Shown piece by piece: positions 1-8,500 of a DNA stretch of 43,522 bases. Source of the DNA: a virus; IMG/VR virus record IMGVR_UViG_3300038701_000859, positions 1 to 43,522 of that record; one strand, given 5' to 3'. The notes beneath the pieces are model-generated. The model was not told the origin of the DNA. It saw only the letters and a program-made list of their open reading frames with translations, and searched no databases. Each line of letters starts with the position of its first letter. The stretch's first letter is position 1. The translations under genes and the position numbers were made by a program.

Positions 1-510
1 AGTCTTGCTGACTACGAGTACCAGTTTTATACAACGAATGCGGGTAAAGAGCTTCTTACTGTCGAGGAGGCAGATCTTGAGGACGGTGATGTTCTTGCTT
101 ATGATGCTGCGGAACAAAAGTGGAAGAATTCTAATACTGATTCGCTTGTAGGCCCTCCGGGTCCAGAGGGTCCTGCCGGTCCTCAGGGTCCTGCTGGGGC
201 TGATGGTGCAACAGGTGCTACTGGTGCTACTGGTGCTACTGGTCCGCAAGGTCCACAAGGGCCTGCTGGTGCTGATTCTACGGTTCCAGGACCTACTGGA
301 CCGCAGGGACCTCAAGGCGAGACGGGGGCTCAGGGTCCGACAGGTCCTCAAGGCCCTGAAGGTGACACTGGTCCTCAAGGGCCCCAGGGTGTTCAAGGTC
401 CGCAGGGCGATCCGGGTGTTGTGGCTGCTACCGCTCCGTTGACTTACAATAGTGAGACGCAGACAGTAGCGTTGGGTGCGGTTACGTGGGGAAATTTGGC
501 CGGTTCGTAG
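1..510 (+). CDS. Collagen-like fibre protein, 3' part (continues from 43344 across the circular join)
   Basis: Open from the first base (frame 1), stop TAG at 508-510. After a leader also encoded at the window's end, bases 151-414 encode 14 Gly-X-Y triplets, a four-residue break (STVP) and 14 more triplets, rich in GPQ, GPA and GAT. Such repeats form trimeric collagen-like rods in phage fibres. The C-terminal tail of about 30 residues (from [11 protein letters not shown]) may seed trimerisation or end the fibre. Joined through the 122-bp terminal overlap to the GTG start at 43344, the full protein would be about 187 aa. Its N-terminus shares LPEGLS-x-x-DY with the preceding gene at 42817. Likely a virion fibre or head decoration; the exact site is unknown. 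Confidence 0.8.
   Translation, partial: SLADYEYQFYTTNAGKELLTVEEADLEDGDVLAYDAAEQKWKNSNTDSLVGPPGPEGPAGPQGPAGADGATGATGATGATGPQGPQGPAGADSTVPGPTGPQGPQGETGAQGPTGPQGPEGDTGPQGPQGVQGPQGDPGVVAATAPLTYNSETQTVALGAVTWGNLAGS
3..124. repeat. Left copy of 122-bp terminal direct repeat
   Basis: Identical to 43400-43521. The flanking bases differ (positions 1-2 and 43522). The repeat lies inside one reading frame, so it is best read as the overlap of a circular or circularly permuted genome. Confidence 0.9.
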
Positions 511-512
511 GC

Positions 513-524
513 TAAAATTTACGT
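513..524 (+). promoter_or_regulatory. Candidate leaderless promoter (-10 box) for the 525 gene
   Basis: TAAAAT at 513-518 is followed by exactly six bases and then the ATG at 525, placing the expected transcription start on the A of ATG. No Shine-Dalgarno is present. The box sits just after the stop of the collagen-like gene. Confidence 0.45.
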
Positions 525-995
525 ATGATTACTTCACTAGGACAATCCCCGCAAGTGTACAACGCCGATTTGGGTGAGTTTGTACGTGACGACCATGTAA
601 GGTTTGCAGAAATTTTGCACGACCTGAAACCAACCTACAATTTGGTGTACATCCCACAGAAGGATCGGTCAGCCCCCGAAGAGCACCAAAAACCGTGGGC
701 CATCCTCGACAGGCCCGACAACGCACCCGAATACATTGTGCGTTACCTGTCGGAAGAGGAAATGAAAGAACCACACAAAGTGTTGGCATGGTTGTTTGAT
801 GGTGACATTGTGCGCCACGGTGCTGAGAACGTGTTTAAACGTATTGAAGCAGAAGAGCAAGCTAAACAGTTGTTGGATTTAAAACGGCAGGAAGACGAAT
901 TAGAAGATAGAATGGAACTTGCCGAATTTTTGGTTACAGGTGGGCGGGATAAAAAACACACGTTTAGTCATAATGGAAAGAAGTACGAACGATGA
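525..995 (+). CDS. Hypothetical structural-operon protein, 156 aa
   Basis: I do not recognise this protein. It lies between the collagen-like fibre and the head-tail adaptor and overlaps the adaptor start by 4 bases (ATGA), which suggests translational coupling. The N-terminal 90 residues look globular (VRFAEILHDLKPTYNLVYIP). A charged helical stretch follows (about residues 100-140, rich in E, R, K and L, coiled-coil-like), then a basic tail. The start lacks a ribosome site but has a TANNNT box six bases upstream. A virion assembly role is inferred only from position. Confidence 0.7.
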   Translation: MITSLGQSPQVYNADLGEFVRDDHVRFAEILHDLKPTYNLVYIPQKDRSAPEEHQKPWAILDRPDNAPEYIVRYLSEEEMKEPHKVLAWLFDGDIVRHGAENVFKRIEAEEQAKQLLDLKRQEDELEDRMELAEFLVTGGRDKKHTFSHNGKKYER

Positions 996-1645
996 GTTAC
1001 GCCGCTCCCACTAAAACAGTGCAGAACGTTATTGACTATGTTGTGCGTATTTTTGGTGACGAGTCAGGCGTGCAGTTAAGTACGACAGACATTATTCGGT
1101 GGATCAACGAAGCACAGCAGGAGATCAACCGACAGAACGCTGTCCTCCAACAGGTGGCTACTACGACGTTGAATGCGGATCAAGCCGATTATGACCTGTC
1201 AGGTATCAGCCCGCCCATTTATGAGATCAACAGCCTCCTGATTAATGGTCGACGTATTGGCAACATTTCGGTGTCCCAAGCTGAAGAGTCAATTTCGTTG
1301 GCTGACCCTGAAAGTGAAGAAACAGGGGCACCCCAGTTTTGGTACGAATGGGCACACCAAATTAGTTTCTGGCCGGTGCCCAGCACTGCGGGGACAATCA
1401 AAATTCGTTACACAGCAATTCCCGACAACATCGCGGCAGGTAACGATGTTCTGTCGTTAGCTGACGAATACTTTATGGACATCATCAACTATGTGTTGAA
1501 GATGGCTTACGAAATGGACGAAAACCCCGAAATGATGCAAATGAAGGCCGGGGAGTTTAGTCAAAGTTTGGCGGAACGTGGCGAACAGAACCGTAACGCA
1601 CAACACATGACTTACCCCACGATGACGGTATACGAACTGTTTTAG
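992..1645 (+). CDS. Head-tail adaptor / tail tubular protein A-like, 217 aa
   Basis: The N-terminus (NVIDYVVRIFGDE...TTDIIRWINEAQQEINRQN) matches the helical opening of podovirus adaptor proteins of the T7 gp11 / P22 gp4 type. A beta-rich centre (YEINSLLINGRRIG; FWPVPSTAGTIKIRY) and a C-terminal helical domain (YFMDIINYVLKMAYEMDE) follow. Length fits the roughly 190-220 aa family range. In these phages the adaptor forms a ring beneath the portal and carries the tail tube. It overlaps the upstream gene by 4 bases and is followed 9 bases later by the tube-like gene, the usual order. Confidence 0.65.
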   Translation: MSYAAPTKTVQNVIDYVVRIFGDESGVQLSTTDIIRWINEAQQEINRQNAVLQQVATTTLNADQADYDLSGISPPIYEINSLLINGRRIGNISVSQAEESISLADPESEETGAPQFWYEWAHQISFWPVPSTAGTIKIRYTAIPDNIAAGNDVLSLADEYFMDIINYVLKMAYEMDENPEMMQMKAGEFSQSLAERGEQNRNAQHMTYPTMTVYELF

Positions 1646-1654
1646 GAGCGGCCT

Positions 1655-3196
1655 ATGCCAGGTCAGGCTATACAGGTAGGGCCGTTTATTGGTGGCCTCA
1701 ATACGTTCAGCGACCCTTCTGCAATTGCGGACAACGAACTTGCGGTGTGTGAAAACTTTGAATTGGATCTGGACGGTTCGTTAAAGTCACGGCCACCATT
1801 TGTTGACACGGAAGCATCGTTCCCTTTGTCTTCGACAGGTAACATCAACTTGTTGGGTTACTACTATGACGGCAATTCTGTACCTTATTTGATTGCCAGT
1901 GACGGTGACAGTTCAACGTATTACTACAACGGTACTTCGTGGACATTAATCACAAGCGCACTGTCGGCAGCTGCTTTTGCCCAATTTGATGACAAAGCGT
2001 GGCTTACTGCCAAGGTTGGTTCGACTCAAACTGGTGGTTATTGGGAACCTTCTGGTTCTTTCACAGCAGATGCCAACATGCCTGAGGGCGAAATCATTAC
2101 AGTGTTTAAAAGCCGCATGTGGATTGCGGAGGGGCAAAACAGTACCAATAATGGTACGCGTTTGTACCGTTCTCAAACTTTAGCTGACCCCACATTGTGG
2201 GAAGCAACAAACGATTTTGTAGACATTGGTTCTGGTGACGGTCAAAACATTGTCAACATTGCTGTGTACTTCAACACGTTGCTTATTTTTCGTACTAGCT
2301 CAATTTATGGTTTGCAGTATGCGACAGATCCTGCCTCCGCAGTGGTTGCTTTGGTTGTCCCCAACGTGGGGTTGGCAGCTAAAGATGCGTTAGACCAGTT
2401 TGAAAGCTTTATTTACTTTATGTACGAAGATAAAGCTTACGAATTTAGTAACAACCGTGCAGCACAAATCAACGTAAAAGTTCCATTTGAGTCTGAGCAG
2501 CCGTCTAACATTTATTTGCCTTTCGCTGTGTCGGAATTTAACCGGCGTGTCATTTTTTCTTACTACGAAAAGTTGTTTGTGTATAGCCTCCGCACGAGGA
2601 CGTGGACGACGTGGAAGTCTGAAGAGTTTGGTGCGATTGGGAGGATTATTAAGCAGGATAATCCGACAGGTATTGCTACGGGTGTGGCTCACAAGTCGGT
2701 AAGTGTGCCTGCTAGTGGTTCTCGTTCGACTCCGACGTTGGTAATTACTGATGAGGTGTCTACGGCGTCTGAGGATATGACGTGTGTGATGCAGACGAAG
2801 AACTTTAACTATCAGGCTAGTTCGGTGTATAAGCGCTTGTTTTGGTGGGGCATTGATGCGTCGTTTAAGGAAACGGTTGTGGGTATTGCGAGCCCAATTA
2901 CGTTTAACTTTACTTCTAAGTGGGAGGATTTGTTGCCGTTGACGTGGGGTAGTAGGTCAACGTTTACGTGGTTTAGACCTCGGAGTGAGACTCCTGTCGT
3001 GGAGACAGATATTGATATTACGGGGTCGTTGTTTGGCCGTAAATTTATTAAGTTTTTTAAGAGTCTTCGGTTTAGGCAAATTTTTTACCGTGTTGAGTTC
3101 CCGACAGATGGCTCTATTGACACTGCTCCGGTAAAATTGTTTTCGTTAATGACTTACGTTAATCCGAAAGAAACTGTTTCTCGTTCTGTTAGCTAA
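1655..3196 (+). CDS. Tail tube / stopper-like protein (tail tubular B-like), 513 aa
   Basis: Good ribosome site (TAGGAG) 8 bases before ATG. The N-terminus, with GPFIGGLNTFSDPSAIADNE and then N-F-E-L-D-x-D-G-S-L-K-S-R-P-P, is the hallmark of beta-propeller tail-tube proteins of short-tailed phages. The rest is dominated by short beta strands (YYDGNSVPYLIASDGD, LFWWGIDASF). These proteins form the tail nozzle or tube below the adaptor. Its place directly after the adaptor-like gene supports this. Confidence is high for a tail structural role, lower for the precise tail tubular B assignment. Confidence 0.7.
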   Translation: MPGQAIQVGPFIGGLNTFSDPSAIADNELAVCENFELDLDGSLKSRPPFVDTEASFPLSSTGNINLLGYYYDGNSVPYLIASDGDSSTYYYNGTSWTLITSALSAAAFAQFDDKAWLTAKVGSTQTGGYWEPSGSFTADANMPEGEIITVFKSRMWIAEGQNSTNNGTRLYRSQTLADPTLWEATNDFVDIGSGDGQNIVNIAVYFNTLLIFRTSSIYGLQYATDPASAVVALVVPNVGLAAKDALDQFESFIYFMYEDKAYEFSNNRAAQINVKVPFESEQPSNIYLPFAVSEFNRRVIFSYYEKLFVYSLRTRTWTTWKSEEFGAIGRIIKQDNPTGIATGVAHKSVSVPASGSRSTPTLVITDEVSTASEDMTCVMQTKNFNYQASSVYKRLFWWGIDASFKETVVGIASPITFNFTSKWEDLLPLTWGSRSTFTWFRPRSETPVVETDIDITGSLFGRKFIKFFKSLRFRQIFYRVEFPTDGSIDTAPVKLFSLMTYVNPKETVSRSVS

Positions 3197-3222
3197 CTAA
3201 AAGGAGTTAGGGTAAACTTACT

Positions 3223-3426
3223 ATGGACCGTGTACGTATGGAATTCAGTAAAACTCCTCAAGCGGGGGGTGGCTTTAATCCTTACGCTGCGGGCAAGAAA
3301 CATTATGGATCAGGTCGTCCCATGCCAACTGTGGGTCGGGTTAAAGACAAAGTAGGTTATGGCGTTCGTGACGGGAAGGCTGATGCTAGACGCGAGGCTA
3401 TGGTGCGTCGGCTTGGAAGGAATTAG
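3223..3426 (+). CDS. Small basic protein, 67 aa, shares C-terminal motif with the next gene
   Basis: Basic, Gly-rich hypothetical protein (KTPQAGGGFNPYAAGKKHYG). It ends DARREAMVRRLGRN, closely matching KARREAMMKRLSSN at the end of the next small gene, so the two look like diverged tandem relatives. An AAGGAG site lies 16 bases before the ATG, which is long. The internal ATG at 3238 is an alternative start. Function unknown; position suggests a minor virion or assembly protein. Confidence 0.6.
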   Translation: MDRVRMEFSKTPQAGGGFNPYAAGKKHYGSGRPMPTVGRVKDKVGYGVRDGKADARREAMVRRLGRN

Positions 3427-3428
3427 TT

Positions 3429-3575
3429 ATGCGTAGAGGTTATGGTAATCAGGGTAACCGTTTGGCTCCTCAGCGTGATGAGATGGATGCTCGTGGTGAT
3501 ATGGATGATGAGCGTAAGAAGGCTCGCCGTGAGGCGATGATGAAACGTTTGTCGTCGAATGGTGGTGGTTACTAA
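3429..3575 (+). CDS. Small basic protein, 48 aa, relative of the 3223 gene
   Basis: ATG at 3429, stop TAA at 3573-3575 overlapping the next ATG (TAATG), so translation is probably coupled. The sequence is Arg/Asp-rich and Gly-rich, with the C-terminal ARREAMMKRL motif shared with the preceding gene. It is short but fills the interval exactly and sits in a chain of coupled genes. Unknown function. Confidence 0.6.
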   Translation: MRRGYGNQGNRLAPQRDEMDARGDMDDERKKARREAMMKRLSSNGGGY

Positions 3576-4468
3576 TGGCTAATCCTTGGGATACTTCTGT
3601 TGTTCAAGAACGTAATCGACAAACTAAAAAAAGCGCTGCTTTAAAAGCGCAAGCAGCTAGTCGCGCTAGTGGTATGGACCCTAACAAATCTATTATTGGC
3701 GGTAAGATTGTTGGCGGTAGTGGATCGCCAGCAGCGGAAAGGCCCCGCAGTTCTAGCAATAATAATAATAATAATAACGACAGGGACGACAGCCCTCCCC
3801 CGCGTCAAGAAGAACGTTACTGGTACCAACCAGACTGGCGAGACAGCGCCTACAACCAACAACTTGCCTCCATCAACCGTGCCCTCGCAGACTTTGAAAC
3901 CGAACTCGGTTTGCAAGGTCAACGTTACGGTACCGACTACACGCAAAGTGTGCGTGAACTAGGTTACCGACCCGGGGAAGGTTTCTCCCCGACAGTTGAT
4001 GTGCTAAACCTGCCCGGTACCGCAATGGCTAGGACCGCTGGTGGTACACCGTCAGGTGCTGACGCCCTGTCGGCAATCCAACAAGCAATGATGCCTGTTA
4101 CCGGTTACGATCAGAATGAAGCTGGGCCGATGGCTCGCAGTGCTACACCAAAATACAGTGGTGGGCAGTGGGACTATGAGGGCGATTTTAACCCCTTTAG
4201 TGCCGCTTCTCGGGGTACTCGTAGTACTCGTGATGATTTTGCTGGCCGTGGCATGATTCGTTCTAGCGATTTTGCTCAAACGTATGCTGATTTCCAGGAC
4301 CGTATGCAAAACCAGTTACAGTCGATGGAACGTGGTCGTACACGGTTCTTTGAGGATGCTGCTTTGGAGGCTGCTCAGCGTCGTAGTTCTGCTGAGGAGC
4401 GTCGTCAGGCTGCCCGTGTTAATGCGATGGCTCGTGCTGCACAAGCCGGAGAGTATAGGACTCGATAA
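3575..4468 (+). CDS. Probable internal virion protein, 297 aa, with Asn-repeat linker
   Basis: Unrecognised. The N-terminus is basic (residues 1-45), then comes a low-complexity linker of Ser and seven Asn encoded by AAT repeats at 3758-3778. A central domain with YRPGEGFSPTVDVLNLPG follows, and a C-terminal Arg/Ala/Gln-rich helix (AAQRRSSAEERRQAARVNAMARAAQ) that should form a coiled coil. It is one of three consecutive helical proteins before the NlpC/P60 hydrolase. That arrangement resembles the ejection-protein block of T7-like phages. Ejection or internal head role is inferred. Confidence 0.6.
   Translation: MANPWDTSVVQERNRQTKKSAALKAQAASRASGMDPNKSIIGGKIVGGSGSPAAERPRSSSNNNNNNNDRDDSPPPRQEERYWYQPDWRDSAYNQQLASINRALADFETELGLQGQRYGTDYTQSVRELGYRPGEGFSPTVDVLNLPGTAMARTAGGTPSGADALSAIQQAMMPVTGYDQNEAGPMARSATPKYSGGQWDYEGDFNPFSAASRGTRSTRDDFAGRGMIRSSDFAQTYADFQDRMQNQLQSMERGRTRFFEDAALEAAQRRSSAEERRQAARVNAMARAAQAGEYRTR
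3758..3778 (+). repeat. AAT trinucleotide microsatellite inside a coding gene
   Basis: Six AAT units plus AAC encode seven consecutive Asn. Slippage by whole units keeps the frame and would change the linker length. Confidence 0.9.
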
Positions 4469-5586
4469 TGGCTACTAACGAAGTAAGAGTAAAAACAAGA
4501 GACGACTATCTTCGACCACCCACGCCTACTGGCGAAGAAAAAAACTACACGAGCGAAAAATACGATGTTCCAGTAGCTCCGGTAGATTCTAGGGATTTCT
4601 TTCCAAATCTTTTACCTGAAGGAACTTACGAAGAACGGATAAGACAAGAAGCGTTGGAACGTGCTTTAGAGGAAAGTCAAAATGCAGCTGCATCAGCACC
4701 TTCTGAAGAGCTGATCCCTGGCCCAATTGTTCCTGGAGATCCTCGGTGGAGCTACGAAGAAATGATGGCAGGTCGGGGCACACCAGTTAATCCCCGCGGG
4801 CAAACATTTACTGACATGGTTGCACAAAATCAGTTTGATGGCAGCCCTTACGATCAAGCCGCTGATTACATGATGGAACGTCGTGAGGCACAGATGCGTG
4901 CTATTCAAGATATGTACAACCAGTATGCTTCCGAAACCCAAGCTAACGTTGACCGTATTGGTGACATTTATGGTGGCGCTTCCGCGGGTGTCGGCCAAAC
5001 CTACGACAGTGCAACGGGCAACATTCAAGATGCTTACAGTTCTGCCCAACAACAGGCTGCCGATCAGATGGCCCGTTTGGGTATTGAGGAAGCCGCTCCG
5101 ACAGTTATCAACCCAATGGCACTGTCGCAGGCGGAGGACCTGTCGAGTCTTGAAACTAACCGTGCGTCTACTTTGGGTGCTACGGAACAGTTTGGTGCAA
5201 CTGCGGGTGGTTTTGCAACGAACATGGCTCAAGTTGCCCAGCAGGGTGCTTTGGAAAACCAACGTGGTGCGACGGAACAGTTGGCTGACCAGTTGTTTGA
5301 GTTAGAAATGCAGCGTGCTCAGGCTCAGCAGGCGTTTAACCCGTATCAGCGGGCTTTGCAGGAGATGGAAGCTGAGCAGGCATTTAACCAATTCTATAAC
5401 CCACAACCAGATACAGAAGCTGCTCAAAGGGCTGCTGAACTGCAACTTGAAACGACACTTTCTCGACAAGATAAAGTACTACAATTGTGGTCAGATATTA
5501 GACAGGATTATGACAGCGATGAGGAAGCTTTTGCAGCAGCTCAAGCCGCTATTCAGCAAGCCGAGGCACTGTTTCCCATCCAGTAA
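4468..5586 (+). CDS. Probable internal virion protein, 372 aa, helical Gln/Ala-rich
   Basis: Starts in a TAATG overlap with the preceding stop. The first 130 residues are charged and Pro-rich. From about residue 140 to the end the protein is almost continuous helix rich in Ala, Gln and Glu (AADYMMERREAQMRAIQDMY; QLADQLFELEMQRAQAQQAF), typical of phage internal core or ejection proteins of the T7 gp14/gp15 kind. It is followed after 9 bases by the 1745-aa internal protein with a strong AAGGAGG site. No enzymatic motif is seen. Assignment rests on composition and context. Confidence 0.6.
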   Translation: MATNEVRVKTRDDYLRPPTPTGEEKNYTSEKYDVPVAPVDSRDFFPNLLPEGTYEERIRQEALERALEESQNAAASAPSEELIPGPIVPGDPRWSYEEMMAGRGTPVNPRGQTFTDMVAQNQFDGSPYDQAADYMMERREAQMRAIQDMYNQYASETQANVDRIGDIYGGASAGVGQTYDSATGNIQDAYSSAQQQAADQMARLGIEEAAPTVINPMALSQAEDLSSLETNRASTLGATEQFGATAGGFATNMAQVAQQGALENQRGATEQLADQLFELEMQRAQAQQAFNPYQRALQEMEAEQAFNQFYNPQPDTEAAQRAAELQLETTLSRQDKVLQLWSDIRQDYDSDEEAFAAAQAAIQQAEALFPIQ

Positions 5587-5595
5587 GGAGGACGA

Positions 5596-8500
5596 ATGAC
5601 CATCACGCCTCCTCCTTCAGATAATTTTTCTAATTACTATTCACAGTATTTAAGTCAGATTAGTCCGCGGCGGGGTACGCCCGCATCGGTAGAGTTCCCC
5701 GAGCGGACAAACCAATCACAAAATCTTGGTTTTCTTGGGCGCACTATTGACATTTTGTCGAGGCCGCTTCGCATTGTCAGCAACCCGGTGATGAAAGCTG
5801 TCGAGCTTCCTGAAAAGTTTGATGAAATTAAAGAACGTGAAGCTGCTGGTGAGGATGTTAGTGCCGGTGAAAAGTTTGCTCCTGTTGGCGAACTTCTGGC
5901 TGCGCCGTTTACGGGTTTCTTTTCAGATGACCCTAGTAATAAGCCTTATTGGGCTGACATTATTGAAAAAGCTGAAGATGTTGAGAATCGTAACGACCCA
6001 AATTATGTAGATGTTGCAAATAACGTTAATCCTACGTATAAGGGTGTAGTTGGTTTTTTGGGTGACGTTGTTCTTGATCCACTTACGTGGGTCCCTGGCG
6101 CTGCGCTTGCTAAAGGTTGGGGAAAAGCCGGAGAAGTTCTCCGAGGTGCTAGTAAATCATTACCAGGTGCGTCTAGTAAAGCAGCTAAAGAAGCTGCCGA
6201 GTCTTCTGCGGCCAGAGTTATTCGTGAAGCTCCGACACCCCCACCTACGTTAGACGATGCGACTAAGACACCTAACCCCGCTCAGGCCGCCCAGTTTATT
6301 CGGGAGAACATTGACGCAAGTAAGCCTGCTAAAGAGGCAGCTATTTCGCCTTTGCGGAAACTTATTAACGATAACAAAATTTTTCCGAAGGGTGCTTCGG
6401 GTGGTTTGAAACGTCGTAACCAGATGGATAGTTTCTTGAAGAAACTTCAAGAGCCGATGCCTGTACCTAAAATTACGGTACCTAGAGAAATTCTTGATTT
6501 TGATCAGTGGTCTGACGAAGTTGCTAGCCTTGCGGAAGCTGGAAAACTTGACGACATTGCCATTCCGTTTGACGAAATTGGTGGCGTGAAACTGGAAAGC
6601 CCCACTTTACAGGGCCTTGAGAACACTATTAACAAGTTGCCTAAAGCTGAGTACGATCGGTGGCTTGATGAAAACATTGACACTATTGATTCGATTACTG
6701 AACCGTTGTATCAGAAGTATCGTCAGGCGGCTGAGACTAACCCTGGTGTTAATTTGTTTGGGGAACTGTCGGATGATGCACCAGTTGTTCGCGGGGCGGC
6801 TGCGGCTGTTGCTCGCCTTGCGGAAATGGAAGGCGTTGAGCTAGAGAACGCTAGGTTTATTTTCGACACGGGCGGTAACCGGTTGTTTGATGCTTTGCGT
6901 CAGATGGATGAGCCACAGTTTGCGAAGTTTTTGGATGATGCACAGTATGTGTTGTCTCGTAATGGCGTTGTGGAAGCAATGGGTAACGTTGTGGGCGGTA
7001 GTTCTTCTGCGAAGCTTTTGAAATCATTTGATATCAGTGTTCCACAGTTTAGGAATGCTCAGCAGGACATGGTTCAACGGCTTGCTGCGGTTGTGAATGG
7101 TGCTCCTCCGGCCCCTGTCGACGAGGCTGCTGAGAGTCTTGCTAATGATGATGGTTTTGTTGAGATGTTGCGTGCGATGCTCAGTCGGGACAACATCCGA
7201 GTTAACAGGATGAATTTTGATAACACGGATGTATTGCAGGACATTGTTCGTGCAATGTCGCAGGCTGGTGCGATTACGATGCGAACTAATTTTGATGAAG
7301 CGTATTTGAAGAAGAACTATAAGTTCATTCTTGAGAATGGTGTGTTGAAAGTTCTTAAAACGGATCCTGTTAAGGGTGGTGGTGTTGCTCGGGTTCAGGA
7401 TACTTATGGTTCGTTTACTCAGATGACTTTTTACCAGAATCTTGGTAAGGGTATGAGTGTTTTGTTTAGGGGTATTCCTGAACGCGACGCGGCGGGCCGT
7501 GTTTTGCGTGATGCGGAAAATAAGCCAATTTACATTGAACCGCCTAAGTTTTTGAAGGGTGTTAGGAAGCGTAATGCGTGGCAAGGTTTTGACCTGTCGG
7601 CTAACTTGGAGTCCGCAACTTTGCAGTCGATGCGTGCCTGGAATGATTGGGTGTCGGCTCGCGGTATTCCTATTACTATTGATGCTTTTTATGGTTCTGA
7701 GCGTGTCACTGAGGCGCTTCGTTTTGAAGACATTTACGAAGTGTTGGGTCGGAACGTTGATGACATAAACCGTATGCGTCTTGTCATGTTTAATGGTGAT
7801 ACGGGTATGGATGTAACTTTGTTGGGTGATGCGACTATTGCTGCGATGCGTGGGGCTAGTCAGTCTGAAGTGTTTGAGATTTTGCGCCGCGGAACTAACC
7901 GTTGGAATGATAAGCCGAACAATAACTGGTTAGCTAAAGACACTCCCGCTAACCCAGAAGATGTTACGTACTATTTTGGTCACCGAGCTGGTGCTAACAG
8001 GCCGACAGATGGTGACGGCTTCCGTTGGGTACCTAACAAAAACGAAAAGGGCGAAACTATCGGGCATTATGCCCAGTGGGATCCGGTTCGTAATGCGGAG
8101 ATTCTTGCTGACGCGATTGTCCGCAGCCGGGGTACGTTAGATGAGGTTGCTCAGATTCGCAAGCAACAGTACCTTGCTCGGGATATCACTGATTTCCAGA
8201 CGGTTTCTCCGATGGTTGCTCAGAACCTTGTCGACATGTTGAAAGATCCGACACGCAATGCGGAAGCAATGTTGGCTATTCGCAACGTGGGCAAAATGTT
8301 GAAAGATTTTATTGCACCGATTGATGTGAGTGAGGTTGGTGCAGTGTTTTCTGCGGAGGCTTTGCGGGCTGCTATTCCTCAGTCGGTTCGTAATGCGGTG
8401 AAGGCTGCTGAGGATATTGTGACTGCCCGTAAAACGGGTAACCGCAATGATGTGTTTGAAGCTCGTCAGAAGGCGGTTAAGAATGACCGTAAGGCTGCTG

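Noticed and set aside
203-442. 79-codon plus frame over the collagen repeats
   Set aside because: A frameshifted reading of the Gly-X-Y coding region (Leu/Val/Arg repeats).
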